64,000 nt of DNA from AP-15 sp963846635 (GTDB taxonomy: Bacteria > Pseudomonadota > Alphaproteobacteria > ATCC43930 > CGMCC-115725): contig CAWJXM010000058.1 in the NCBI GenBank assembly GCA_963846635.1, positions 124,001 to 188,000 on the forward strand, given 5' to 3'. The number at the start of each line of letters is the position of its first letter. The stretch's first letter is position 1. The translations under genes and the position numbers were made by a program. Below are positions 53,819 to 62,220 of this stretch, piece by piece. The notes beneath the pieces were generated by a model. That model was not told where the DNA came from. It made no database searches and saw only the letters and a list, made by a program, of their open reading frames with translations.

Positions 53819-55033
53819 CAGGGCTATCGCATATGGCGCTGGCGCTTGAACGCGGGCGTTGCGGCGGAGGGGATATAGCTGGAGTTCTCGGTATTCGATC
53901 CAGCGCTGAGGCCGCCCTATGGAAGAATTCGTCGCTTGCTTTGCCGAAATCGTGGACCCACGACAGAACAATGCCCGCCACGATCTACATGAACTGTTGC
54001 TGATCGCGCTCTGCGCTCTGCTGTCTGGCGGCGAGGATTGCTCGGACATGGCGCTGTTTGGGAAGATCAAAGCACCATACCTGCGCCAATTTCTGCGCCT
54101 GTGTCATGGCACTCCCAGCCATGACACCTTCAGCCGCGTGTTCCGCCTGCTCGATCCGAAGCCGTTCGAGACCTGCTTCACCCGCTTCATGCAGCGTTTC
54201 GCCGAGAGCCTGCGGGGCGTGGTGGCCGTCGACGGCAAGACGTTGCGGCGCTCGTTTGATCGCATCACGGGCAAGTCGCCGCTGCATATGGTCCATGCCT
54301 GGTCCGCTGAGCAGCGCCTGCTGCTTGGTCAGGTGAAGGTCGACGACAAGTCCAACGAGATCACAGCGGTGCCGAAATTGCTGGCGCTGCTGTCGCTCAA
54401 GGGCTGCATCGTCACCGCCGACGCGCTCAACTGTCAGCGCGCCATAGCCGCCAAAGTGATCGAGCAGGGTGGCGATTATGTGCTCGCACTGAAGGGTAAC
54501 CAGGGCAGCCTGCACGACGATGTCCGCTGCTTCTTCGACGATCCCGCCCGCGCCGCCGAGATTGGCCATACCACGGTCGATGGCGATCACGGCCGCATCG
54601 AGACCCGAACCAGTCTGGTCTCGACGGACATCGCCTGGCTGCAAGAGCGACATGCCTGGCCCGGGCTGGCTGCCATTGGCCGCGTGCTCCGGACCCGCGA
54701 GGTCAGCGCCAAGATCACGACCGAGACCGCCTACTATCTGCTGAGCACCCCTCTAAGCGCTGAGCACTTCGACGCGGTGGCACGTGCCCATTGGGGGGTG
54801 GAAAACGGTCTGCATTGGGTCCTCGACGTGATCATGAACGAAGACCAAGCCAGGAACCGCAAGGATCACAGCCCGCAAAATATCGCCCTGCTGCGGCGCC
54901 TTGCTCTAAACCTTGCCAAACTCGAAGGCTCCAAGGGGTCCATAAAGGGAAAGCGCATGCGCGCCGCTTTGGACGACACCTTCCTAACCCGCCTCCTCGC
55001 CCAGTTCGGCAAAATGCAAATGCGATAGCCCTG
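53819..55033 (+). mobile_element. Complete ISAs1-family insertion sequence with 10-bp target duplication
   Basis: Perfect 14-base terminal inverted repeats (53819-53832 CAGGGCTATCGCAT and 55020-55033, its complement) enclose a single intact transposase. The 10-base target site CCCGCTATCA is repeated directly on both sides (53809-53818 and 55034-55043). 1215 bases is typical of ISAs1. Intact ends, intact gene and perfect duplication show a recent insertion. Confidence 0.95.
53919..55028 (+). CDS. ISAs1 family transposase
   Basis: A 369-residue DDE transposase. The N-terminal block FAEIVDPRQNNARHDLHELLLIALCALLSGGEDCSDMALFG is the family signature; the catalytic triad lies in VVAVDGKTLRRS, IVTADALNCQ and the C-terminal GVENGLHWVLDVIMNED. 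The reading frame is whole and its stop lies inside the right inverted repeat. The enzyme cuts and moves its own element. Confidence 0.93.
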   Translation: MEEFVACFAEIVDPRQNNARHDLHELLLIALCALLSGGEDCSDMALFGKIKAPYLRQFLRLCHGTPSHDTFSRVFRLLDPKPFETCFTRFMQRFAESLRGVVAVDGKTLRRSFDRITGKSPLHMVHAWSAEQRLLLGQVKVDDKSNEITAVPKLLALLSLKGCIVTADALNCQRAIAAKVIEQGGDYVLALKGNQGSLHDDVRCFFDDPARAAEIGHTTVDGDHGRIETRTSLVSTDIAWLQERHAWPGLAAIGRVLRTREVSAKITTETAYYLLSTPLSAEHFDAVARAHWGVENGLHWVLDVIMNEDQARNRKDHSPQNIALLRRLALNLAKLEGSKGSIKGKRMRAALDDTFLTRLLAQFGKMQMR

Positions 55034-55043
55034 CCCGCTATCA

Positions 55044-55456
55044 TAGCCATAGGATTTGCTAGTCCCGCGGATACTTAACTAAATCGTTGGAATTTGTTTG
55101 AGCATTATCGGCATTATAGGCCTCTGATTGCATATCGTCTTTCACGCTCTCCACTGGACGTCGACCAGCGCGCCGCCGAGGCCTCGAGTGCTGCGGTTTC
55201 GCACCTCGGCATGAGCGGCGCGTCCGCCGGATCAATTGACCTCCCATATCGGGCCGCGATCGCTCCAATTTATGCATCGGTGCGCGGCTTAGCGGTCGCA
55301 GACGCGGTAAGCCCAGGTCGTCCGATTGCCAATGCCGCCTCTCACAGCGTGTCAAACGGTTGCGGAGATTAGGGAATTTCCAGCCCGATGTATGGTTGCA
55401 AATCCTCTGGATCGTTTGCGTGATCGGTAGCACTCTGATGGCCTTTCTAAGGGGCC
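55044..55456. other. Region between ISAs1 and the lipase gene
   Basis: No secure gene. A plus-strand frame (55094-55372, 92 codons, e.g. YRAAIAPIYASVRGLAVADAV) is possible but has no ribosome site or known relatives, and it is opposed by an equally long minus-strand frame. GGGGCCATGC near 55451 leads into the lipase. Confidence 0.3.
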
Positions 55457-56464
55457 ATGCGAATGATCACCGTGCGCACTCTGAGCAAGGACGATTGGGC
55501 AAGGTATGCCCTGTTGGTCATCTACGCATGGGACATGTGCGATTTAAACCAAGATCCGGCATCCAACGAACTGGACCCCCGCATCTTGGCGGACGGTTGG
55601 AGGGCTGTTGGCATCATCAGTGGGCAAGGATAATGTCCTCGCGACGGCCCCCAGTGCCCGGCAAGGAATACCGCCGCAGAATGCGGGCCTCAGGCAATCC
55701 ATAGTTCGTCCTGGGGCTGATGTCCGGCGGTACGGGTATCTCGCGGTGAACGCCGCTGGCGATACCTATGTGGCGGTCATCCGCGGCACGGATGGTGCCG
55801 AGGAATGGATCGACGATGTCGTGTTCATCGCCGAGCGGCGAGCACAATTTCCTGGCCGCGTCGAAGGCGGCTTTACCGATATCTATCTTTCGATGGAGTA
55901 CCGCCCGCTCGCTGGTGGGCCAACCGTACCTCTTGCTGATGGCATTAAGGTCGCGGTCGGTGGCGCCAATGTGCTGGTTTTGGGTCATAGCCTCGGTTCT
56001 ACGCTGGCGGAATGCTTAGCCTATCAGCTTGCCGACCCCAATTCGCTTGGAGCAGCCCGCGTCGGTGCGATCATGTACGCCTCTCCGAAACTTGGCGACC
56101 ACAACTTCGTAGACGCGTTCGATTCTCGAGTAACGAACTACACCGTGATCAATTTTGAGCACGACGTGGTGCCGCGTGGTACCTCCGTTCGATATCACCC
56201 ATTTCGATTTGTACCGCCCACTGCCACACGTTATACGTGATCACCGATGAAACAGCGCTCGCGAGCGTGAACATTCTCGACAAGGCGTGCTGTCATCATC
56301 TGATCGATTATATCGCGATGCTATCACCAGCCGTCTTCACTCAATCCGTGCCAGCGTGGACTTCCGACGAAAAACAGTGCGCCAAGTGCCTGCTGACGCC
56401 GACCAATCTTGTAGAGCTGGCAGCTCAGGCTCTCGCCGTTCAGGCTGCCGTTATGCCGCCGTAA
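55457..56464 (+). CDS. Class 3 lipase-like protein, two compensating frameshifts
   Basis: The start frame gives MRMITVRTLSKDDWARYALLVIYAWDMC ... AVGIISG, then one extra base near 55625 moves it to the frame DNVLATAPSARQG ... GHSLGSTLAECLAYQL (nucleophile elbow), MYASPKLGDHNFVDAF, VINFEHDVVPRG (Asp), and a second shift near 56236 returns to DETALASVNILDKACCHHLIDYIAML with the terminal His. The order matches lipase class 3 (alpha/beta hydrolase) and the corrected length is about 335. The lipase would cut triglyceride or a similar ester; no signal peptide is seen. Read as a damaged or misread gene. Confidence 0.7.
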
Positions 56465-56522
56465 GCAAGTTTGGAGCCGACCGATATGAGTCCGCCAGTT
56501 TCAACCAATTACCGCCTCTCTC

Positions 56523-56604
56523 CGTCATTCCCGCGAAAGCGGAAATCTAGGGCTGGCAACGCCGCAGCAGTTTGTCCTGGACCCCCACTTTCGCGGGGGT
56601 GACG
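56523..56604. repeat. REP-like palindromic intergenic repeat
   Basis: An imperfect inverted repeat: left arm 56523-56542 (begins CGTCATTCCCGCGAAAG) and right arm 56582-56604 (ends CTTTCGCGGGGGTGACG) with about 40 bases between. The CGTCATTCCCGCGAAAGCGG core is a widespread dispersed palindrome of proteobacterial genomes. It sits between the lipase and a resolvase fragment. Confidence 0.7.
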
Positions 56605-56784
56605 ACAATCTATTGGGAACTCGGAATTCATTTCAAGTCAGGCTCGTGGGCGATCTCATTTCCACTCAGTCCAGAACACGACCCTGCCTAACTTCTCTTC
56701 GGTGGGTGCAAATAAAAAAGCGTGCGGATTTAGGATCACCCTCTACTTCCCATATGCTGAAGCAGCTGGAGAGCGGTCATCGCT

Positions 56785-56900
56785 ATGAACAGCTTGGCCT
56801 TCGATCTGTCGACGCCACACGGCCGCATGATGGTCACGATTATCTCTGGCATCGCGAGTTCGAACGAGAATTGGCTGGGATCGTCAATCGCAATCGAGCC
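56785..56900 (+). pseudogene. Serine recombinase (resolvase) fragment
   Basis: DLSTPHGRMMVTIISGIA then, after one missing base, EFERELAGIVNRNR is the end of the catalytic domain (long E-helix region) of the Tn3/Hin resolvase-invertase family. Neither the N-terminal catalytic Ser nor the helix-turn-helix tail is present nearby, so only about 35 residues survive. The remainder of 56605-57077 shows no gene. Confidence 0.65.
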
Positions 56901-57077
56901 GCTTCCGATTCTTCCAATCTGGTCCTGCCTACTGTGCTATCCTCCCCGTTTTATGGCGTGCCCTCCCAAGATGAACGATGATTCCCGAAATGGCGGCGAA
57001 GGGTTGTATTTTTCGCTTTCGTTCTGTATTGGTCTGATTATGCTGAACGCGGAATATTACCATCAGGAACCTGTCAG

Positions 57078-57528
57078 ATGGACGATATGAGGTTTGCGGA
57101 TGTCATGCAGCGGGAGCGGGAGCGTCTAAGTAACGAACGCGACGAGATCCTCAATCAGCAAAAGGAGCTGGAAAACAAGCTCACTGAGATCACTCGCGAG
57201 CTTGCGGCGATCGATGCCTATGAGGCGGCGAAAACCGGCAAAGCGGCAATGCCTACTCGACGGCCGCCCACTCCAAAAAAGAGCGAAGCAACGATCGAGG
57301 AACTGCCTGCGGAGCCTCGCCCTCGCCCACAGCCGGGAACAAGGCGGGAAACCCTGTTACGAGTTCATCGGAGAAGAACCGAAGGGTCTTAGCCGAGGCG
57401 AAATCTTTGAGCGTATGGGTCTGAAGGGGAACAAATCCGCTGAGAAATCGGTGTCCAATGCCCTCACGGCGCTCACCAAGAACAACCTGGTCTTCCGAAG
57501 AGAGGGGAAATACGTGATCGGCGAATGA
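57078..57528 (+). CDS. Coiled-coil plus winged-helix small protein, one frameshift
   Basis: The first frame starts at MDDMRFADVMQRERERLSNERDEILNQQKELENKLTEI, a strong coiled coil, followed by a Pro/Lys linker; one extra base near 57363 breaks it. The next frame gives LLRFIGEEPKGLSRGEIFERMGLKGNKSAEKSVSNALTALTKNNLVFRREGKYVIGE, a winged-helix DNA-binding form. Corrected length is about 149 residues. I do not recognise the family by name; similar coiled-coil/wHTH small proteins occur in rhizobial genomes near mobile DNA. Confidence 0.62.
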
Positions 57529-57816
57529 GGCGTTGCTGTTTTCGCGAGCGTCGGACCTGATCCCCGCCAGCAACATTCTAGGCAGGAAGTTCCAAGCACC
57601 TCAGCGCATTATTGGGACACAAAATACGAACGCTTTTATCAACTGAAGACAGCAACGGCGGAGCTTGATGACGATGCCGCCGCTGCCGGTGCGGTGCATC
57701 TCTCGCTGGATGGCGGCGCTGAAAACCTGCGGCAGTTGGAACGGCGGCGGCACGCACGAATGGAGGGTTCCCTTTCTCGATCATGGGTTCGACTTCATCC
57801 GCTGTACCGCCAGCAG

Positions 57817-58447
57817 TCAGACTTCTGAGACATCGAAGCCGGCTTGGCGACAAAAGCTTGATCATCTGGTCGCGAAATTCGCTGACTGAGTTCTCCCCTG
57901 GGGTGAACATCAGCAGGCGGTGCATCAACGCGCCGATCAGCATGTCGGCGAGCGTTTCGAGATCAATGTTTTTTGCCAACAAACCGGCAGTTTGCGCGCG
58001 CTCCAAGGCCCGGACAAACGCCAGCCGTCGCGGCAGATAGTAAGTCTCGCGGTAGACTTGGATCAACTGCGGGTAGTCGGGCGCCGAGCCGATCAGTCGC
58101 GCCATCAATTTGCGGATTTCAGGCTTGGCGATAATTTCGCAGGCATCGACCAGCAGCTTGATGAAATCGCGCGGCGAGGTACGTTCGAGAAGATCGATCG
58201 TGTAACCGGTGGCATTCCGGCCGACTTCGATCGCTTGCGCGAGCAGCGCCTCCCGGCTCGTCCAGCGCCGGTAGATGCTGGTTTTCGCCACACCCGCTTG
58301 CTTTGCGATCTTCTCGATACTCGCTCCGGCGATCCCGTGTTCAATAAAGAGTTCCAGGGCTGCGCGCAGGATCGCCTGATCGACCGACGGGTCCCGCGGT
58401 CGGCCCTGCGCGCTATTGGGGTTGCCTGCTTTAGTCGCGGTGCCCAT
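57817..58447 (-). CDS. TetR/AcrR family transcriptional regulator, frameshift near the end
   Basis: A TetR regulator: AILRAALELFIEHGIAGASIEKIAKQAGVAKTSIYRRWTSREALLAQAI is the helix-turn-helix, followed by an all-helical ligand domain (ADMLIGALMHRLLMFTPGENS). Near 57860 one extra base diverts the frame; with it removed the protein ends MIKLLRQAGFDVSEV at 57817, a normal TetR length of about 209 residues. Without correction the frame wanders on in Arg/Pro-rich sequence to 57578. Target genes and ligand unknown; no efflux operon is adjacent. Confidence 0.85.
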
Positions 58448-58562
58448 TCCAGTTAATTCAATGCGCTACGCCATAATCCGTCGACGCGATCGTGGCCAAG
58501 CGCAACCGCCTCCCTGTACCATTTGAATACGTTTTGAGCACGCTAGGACACGGCCGCTTTGA

Positions 58563-58850
58563 TCAGCGCCCGTAATAATATCCCGGCGCGTAGTAGCCCG
58601 GCGCCGGCGGATAATAGGCCGGCGGCGGATAATACAGACGCGGCGGGGGATAGTAATAGGCCGGCGGCGCGGCGATTGCGGCAAACGGTGCAGTAGCGAT
58701 CGCAACGGCGCCACCGATGACTGCCGCTGCGGCCGCAAATGGCCAGAAGAACGGGCCACCATGATAGCGATGCGCCGACGCCGACGACAGCGGCACGACC
58801 AGCAGCGCCGACATGACCAGAGCCAGCGCCGCTATACGGGGGTGGGTCAC
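58563..58850 (-). CDS. Small secreted Pro/Tyr-rich protein
   Basis: A 95-residue product with a signal peptide (to SASA) and a short hydrophobic stretch (PFAAAAAVIGGAVAIATAPFAA), then a tail of repeated YYPPP/YYAPGYY units. Such Tyr/Pro-rich exported proteins are common in alphaproteobacteria and have no shown function. GTG 58850 is used because AGGAGG stands eight bases ahead; an ATG nine codons earlier is possible. Confidence 0.65.
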   Translation of the reverse strand: MTHPRIAALALVMSALLVVPLSSASAHRYHGGPFFWPFAAAAAVIGGAVAIATAPFAAIAAPPAYYYPPPRLYYPPPAYYPPAPGYYAPGYYYGR

Positions 58851-59304
58851 TGTTGGGTCCTCCTCGAATGGCGTCACGTTTCCTTGGGATAATCCCCGCG
58901 ATCCCGCTCAGGGTTCGCTCCTTATAAACGCGACGGTATCGTTTCTATACTAGGCTCAATGCGAACGCCTCATCCCTGCGGCCGCCGGTCAGCGCGCGAT
59001 TTCGTCTGGCTGATGGTATACTGACCGCCGTGCTGCTGTTCGGTCGGTTCGGGCGGTTGCGATCGCGCGTAGTGCTGATCCTGGTTGGCACGGCGGCCGT
59101 GATCATCTTCCGGTGATGGTTCAAGGCACCGACTGCTCACTCAATATCAGCAAGGATTTCTCCCCGCTTTATTGGTGATTGACCGCGACGGTTTCTGCTG
59201 ACGCTGTGGCGCCACAGCATCCGAACACTGATGGGTGATAGGATTGAATTCACCAGCGGCGGGCTAGATTTTGCCTTTTAATTAATGGCTTGGCGAGCCG
59301 ATTA
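58851..59304. other. Region left of the IS66-family element
   Basis: No secure gene. A short plus-strand frame (about 59030-59115, GTG start, hydrophobic ...VVLILVGTAAVIIF) could encode a 28-residue membrane peptide or be the end of a broken gene; there is no ribosome site. The right edge carries the target duplication GCCGATTA (59297-59304). Confidence 0.3.
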
Positions 59305-60992
59305 GTAAGAGGGGCAAAATTCCGGGCGGGGGTCGATTTTTTTCTTGCCCCGACGCGGTGCGGTTTGATTCAACCTCCCTGTGGTCGTCCCGCCCGACAT
59401 CGATGGTCTGCCGCCGGCCGAGCTGAGGCAGTTGCTTCTGAAGCTGCTGGAGAACAACGCCGAGCTGAAGCGCCAGAATGCTGAGCTGCGCGAGGAGATC
59501 GCACGCCTGAAAGGGCTGAAGGGCCGACCGTCGATCAAACCCAGTGGGATGGAGAACGGCACCTCGCCGAAGCCCGGCGAAAGAGGGGCCCGTCGCCGCA
59601 GGCGCGGCAAGGTCGTGCCGCGGGTCAAGGTCGAGGAGCAGATCCTCAAGGCGGAGGTTCCTGAAGGCTCGCGCTTCAAAGGGTATGAGGATTTCGTGGT
59701 GCAGGACCTCGAGCTGCGGGCCCGGGTGATCCGTTATCGGCGCGAGCGCTGGGTGAGCCCAGATGGTCAGACGGTGATCGCGCCCTTGCCGCCTGATGTC
59801 AGGGGGCACTTCGGGCCGGCGCTGCGCCGCTTTGTGCTGATGCAATACCACCAGGGGCAAGTGAGCGTGCCGCGGCTGATGGCGCTGCTGCAAGCGATGG
59901 GCCTCGCCATCTCCAAGCGGCAGGTCATGCGTTTGCTGATCGCCGGGCAGGATGAATTCCTGGCCGAAGCGCGTGACGTGCTGCGCGTGGGTCTGGAGAC
60001 CGCCCGTTGGATTACGGTGGATGACACCGGTGCACGTCACAAGGGCACGACCGGCGTCTGCACGCAGATCGGCAACGACGACTTCACCTGGTTCGGGACG
60101 ACGGAAAGCAAGAGTCGCCTAAACTTCCTCGGTCTGCTGCGTGCCGGGCACACCGATTACGTGATCAATGATGCCGCCCTGGCCTACATGCGCGAACATG
60201 CGCTGGCTGGGCTGACCATTGCCAGGCTCGCGGAACATCCCGACAAACAGTTTGCCGATCCGGCCGCCTGGCAGGCGCACCTTGAACGGTTGGGCCTCAC
60301 GGCGCTCAACGTGACGCCCAACCCGGTGCAGATCGCCACCGAGGGCGCGCTGTGGGGCAGCATCCACGGGCACGCGTTTCTGCGTGATACGGTGATCGTC
60401 AGCGATGACGCTGGCCAGTTCAACGTCGGTCGGCACGCGTTATGCTGGGTTCACGCGGAGCGGCTGATTCATAAGCTCGACACGTTCACCGCGCAGCAGC
60501 GTGTCGCGCAGAAGCATGTCCGCGCGTTGATCTGGCGGTTCTACGCCGATCTGAAAGCGTACCGCCTCAACCCCACGCCCCGCCGTCGCGGACAACTTCG
60601 CGCCCGCTTCGATCGTATCTTTTGCCGCCGCACCGGCTTCGTCACGCTTGATCGCCTGCTGGTGCGGCTGCATGCCAACAAGCCCGAATTGCTGGCCGTG
60701 CTGGATCACCCCGATATCCCACTGCATACCAACGGTTCCGAGCGCGACATCCGCAGCCACGTGACCAAGCGTAAGGTCAGCGGCGGCACCCGCAGTGATG
60801 TCGGGCGAGACTGTCGCGATGCCTTCCTCGGGCTCGCCAAGACCTGCGCCAAATTGGGCATCGCGTTTTGGGATTATCTCGGCCGCCGCCTCGGCATTTC
60901 CGAGCAACCCGCTGTACTGCTCCTGCCAGATATCATCCGGTGCCGCGGCCAACCTGCATAAATTCTGCTGCCCGCCATTTTGCCCCACTTAC
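59305..60992 (+). mobile_element. Complete IS66-family (single-transposase type) element with 8-bp target duplication
   Basis: The ends match as inverted repeats: GTAAGAGGGGCAAAAT at 59305 and its near-complement ending at 60992, both of the GTAAG form of IS66. The target GCCGATTA is repeated at 59297-59304 and 60993-61000; eight bases is the IS66 rule. Only one transposase gene is present, without tnpA/tnpB, as in the ISBst12 subgroup. Perfect duplications point to recent arrival. Confidence 0.92.
59381..60961 (+). CDS. IS66 family transposase (ISBst12-type, stand-alone)
   Basis: A 526-residue transposase. The N-terminus holds a leucine-zipper-like coil (AELRQLLLKLLENNAELKRQNAELREEIARLKGLKG), then a basic linker, and the DDE core: ITVDDTGARHKG, IVSDDAGQFNVGRHALCWVHAERL, and HTNGSERDIRSHVTKRKVSGG with the catalytic Glu. 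The GTG start at 59381 is within the IS. Undamaged frame. Confidence 0.92.
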   Translation: MVVPPDIDGLPPAELRQLLLKLLENNAELKRQNAELREEIARLKGLKGRPSIKPSGMENGTSPKPGERGARRRRRGKVVPRVKVEEQILKAEVPEGSRFKGYEDFVVQDLELRARVIRYRRERWVSPDGQTVIAPLPPDVRGHFGPALRRFVLMQYHQGQVSVPRLMALLQAMGLAISKRQVMRLLIAGQDEFLAEARDVLRVGLETARWITVDDTGARHKGTTGVCTQIGNDDFTWFGTTESKSRLNFLGLLRAGHTDYVINDAALAYMREHALAGLTIARLAEHPDKQFADPAAWQAHLERLGLTALNVTPNPVQIATEGALWGSIHGHAFLRDTVIVSDDAGQFNVGRHALCWVHAERLIHKLDTFTAQQRVAQKHVRALIWRFYADLKAYRLNPTPRRRGQLRARFDRIFCRRTGFVTLDRLLVRLHANKPELLAVLDHPDIPLHTNGSERDIRSHVTKRKVSGGTRSDVGRDCRDAFLGLAKTCAKLGIAFWDYLGRRLGISEQPAVLLLPDIIRCRGQPA

Positions 60993-61115
60993 GCCGATTA
61001 GGAATAATTTCAATCGACGAGCATTCGGAACTCCATCAATTTCGCGCGGTTATCTTGGTAAGACCGACATCTGGAGGATGATCGGCGATAACTGAGACCA
61101 GTGGGAGTTTTGATC

Positions 61116-61487
61116 ATGGCGGATCGAGAACAACGCGGTATGGAGCAGAAACCCGAGCGCGACTTCACCGGCATGGTTGGCCAGAGCCATGGCAGCGATC
61201 TCCCGAAGGAGCAGCAAGGTGTCGGGAAACCCGGAGGCACCGTCGGGCGCGAGGTGCCAGACGAGAGCAAGGAACATCACACCGAAATCGCCGTCGAGGC
61301 AGGCCACGGAGAGGGCGAGCATCGCAGCCATAGCGGCCAAGGCGATCTCCCCAGGCCCCAGCAGAGCGGCGTCAAACCTGGCGGCACGGTCGGGCGCGAA
61401 GTGCCGGACGAGAGTAAAGAACATCACACCGAAATCGCCGTCGAGGAGGGTCACAGAGACGGCGAGCACCGCGACGACAAGCGCTAA
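61116..61487 (+). CDS. Hydrophilic protein with an internally duplicated segment
   Basis: A 123-residue charged, probably disordered protein in which KPGGTVGREVPDESKEHH and the next 15 residues occur twice (DNA at about 61228-61326 and 61374-61472), separated by a DLPRPQQSG spacer. A KPERDFTGMVGQSHGSDLPKEQQ start precedes them. No known family; the look is that of a stress or desiccation-type hydrophilin. The Rho-independent terminator at 61506 ends its transcript. GGGAG is near the ATG at 61116. Confidence 0.65.
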   Translation: MADREQRGMEQKPERDFTGMVGQSHGSDLPKEQQGVGKPGGTVGREVPDESKEHHTEIAVEAGHGEGEHRSHSGQGDLPRPQQSGVKPGGTVGREVPDESKEHHTEIAVEEGHRDGEHRDDKR

Positions 61488-61505
61488 TCGCGCTGTTTAA
61501 AAACG

Positions 61506-61533
61506 AAAGCCCCGTTCCAGCGGGGCTTTTTTT
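61506..61533 (+). terminator. Rho-independent terminator
   Basis: AAAGCCCCG (61506-61514), a six-base loop and CGGGGCTTT (61521-61529) continue into a seven-T run (61527-61533). It lies 19 bases after the duplicated-segment gene and is the clearest intrinsic terminator of the window. Confidence 0.92.
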
Positions 61534-61770
61534 AGCGCAAGCCGCGGCCGTGTTCAGGAAGGTCGCAATGGGCCATCAGGTTGCGTTCTGCGTACAAAAT
61601 GACTGATTGGAAGCTCAAGTTCCGATTGCTTGATAACATCGTGCCGACAGCGCCTGGGGCTCTGTTGCCGTTGCTTCTGCCGGTCTCGATCTTTACTGCG
61701 GATGTTAGGTCCGCGTCAGGTTAGGGGCGGTGTTGATCACGGCGACATGGGAATGAACCGCAAATTCGCG

Positions 61771-62076
61771 TCATAGATCGGAGGAACCGCCATTGCGAGG
61801 AGCTTGAAGAGCGACGAAGCGTCGAATGTCCGAGATAACAGCAGCGAGAAATCGCGCGTCCTTGTGACCGGGCGTGATCGTCTCGCCGTCCGCCGGGAAC
61901 ATCACCGGCAGATGCCCCGAGTTCGCATGCAATTTCGGAAGTCGGCTGCGGCTGTGCCCGATATGGACAACGATAAACACATTACCGGCGAAGTCTCGCG
62001 GCAGCGCCGAACTGATCGAACGCAACGTGTCGAGGCTGCCAGCCGAACCTCCGATCGCGATCATATCCCGGTTCAT
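61771..62076 (-). pseudogene. CheB methylesterase-like fragment
   Basis: MNRDMIAIGGSAGSLDTLRSISSALPRDFAGNVFIVVHIG is the start of a CheB catalytic domain with the nucleophile Ser of G-x-S-A-G, and LHANSGHLPVMFPADGETITPGH follows as in CheB, but after GH the sequence departs and stops at 61771, losing the second half with the catalytic Asp. RBS GAGGAGAAG is intact. Divergent, 144 bases from the full CheB-CheR gene; probably the leftover of a second copy. Confidence 0.7.
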
Positions 62077-62220
62077 CTTCTCCTCAACCGGCCGCAAGCA
62101 GCCAACATCCGCTATCGCTGCTGGTTCCCCCTCGCCATCTGAGTATGTTCGCATCCCTGCTGGTAACAAAAAACTCGCACCCCCTGTTCTCACTCTTGTA
62201 CAGGCGGTTAATATTGGCTC

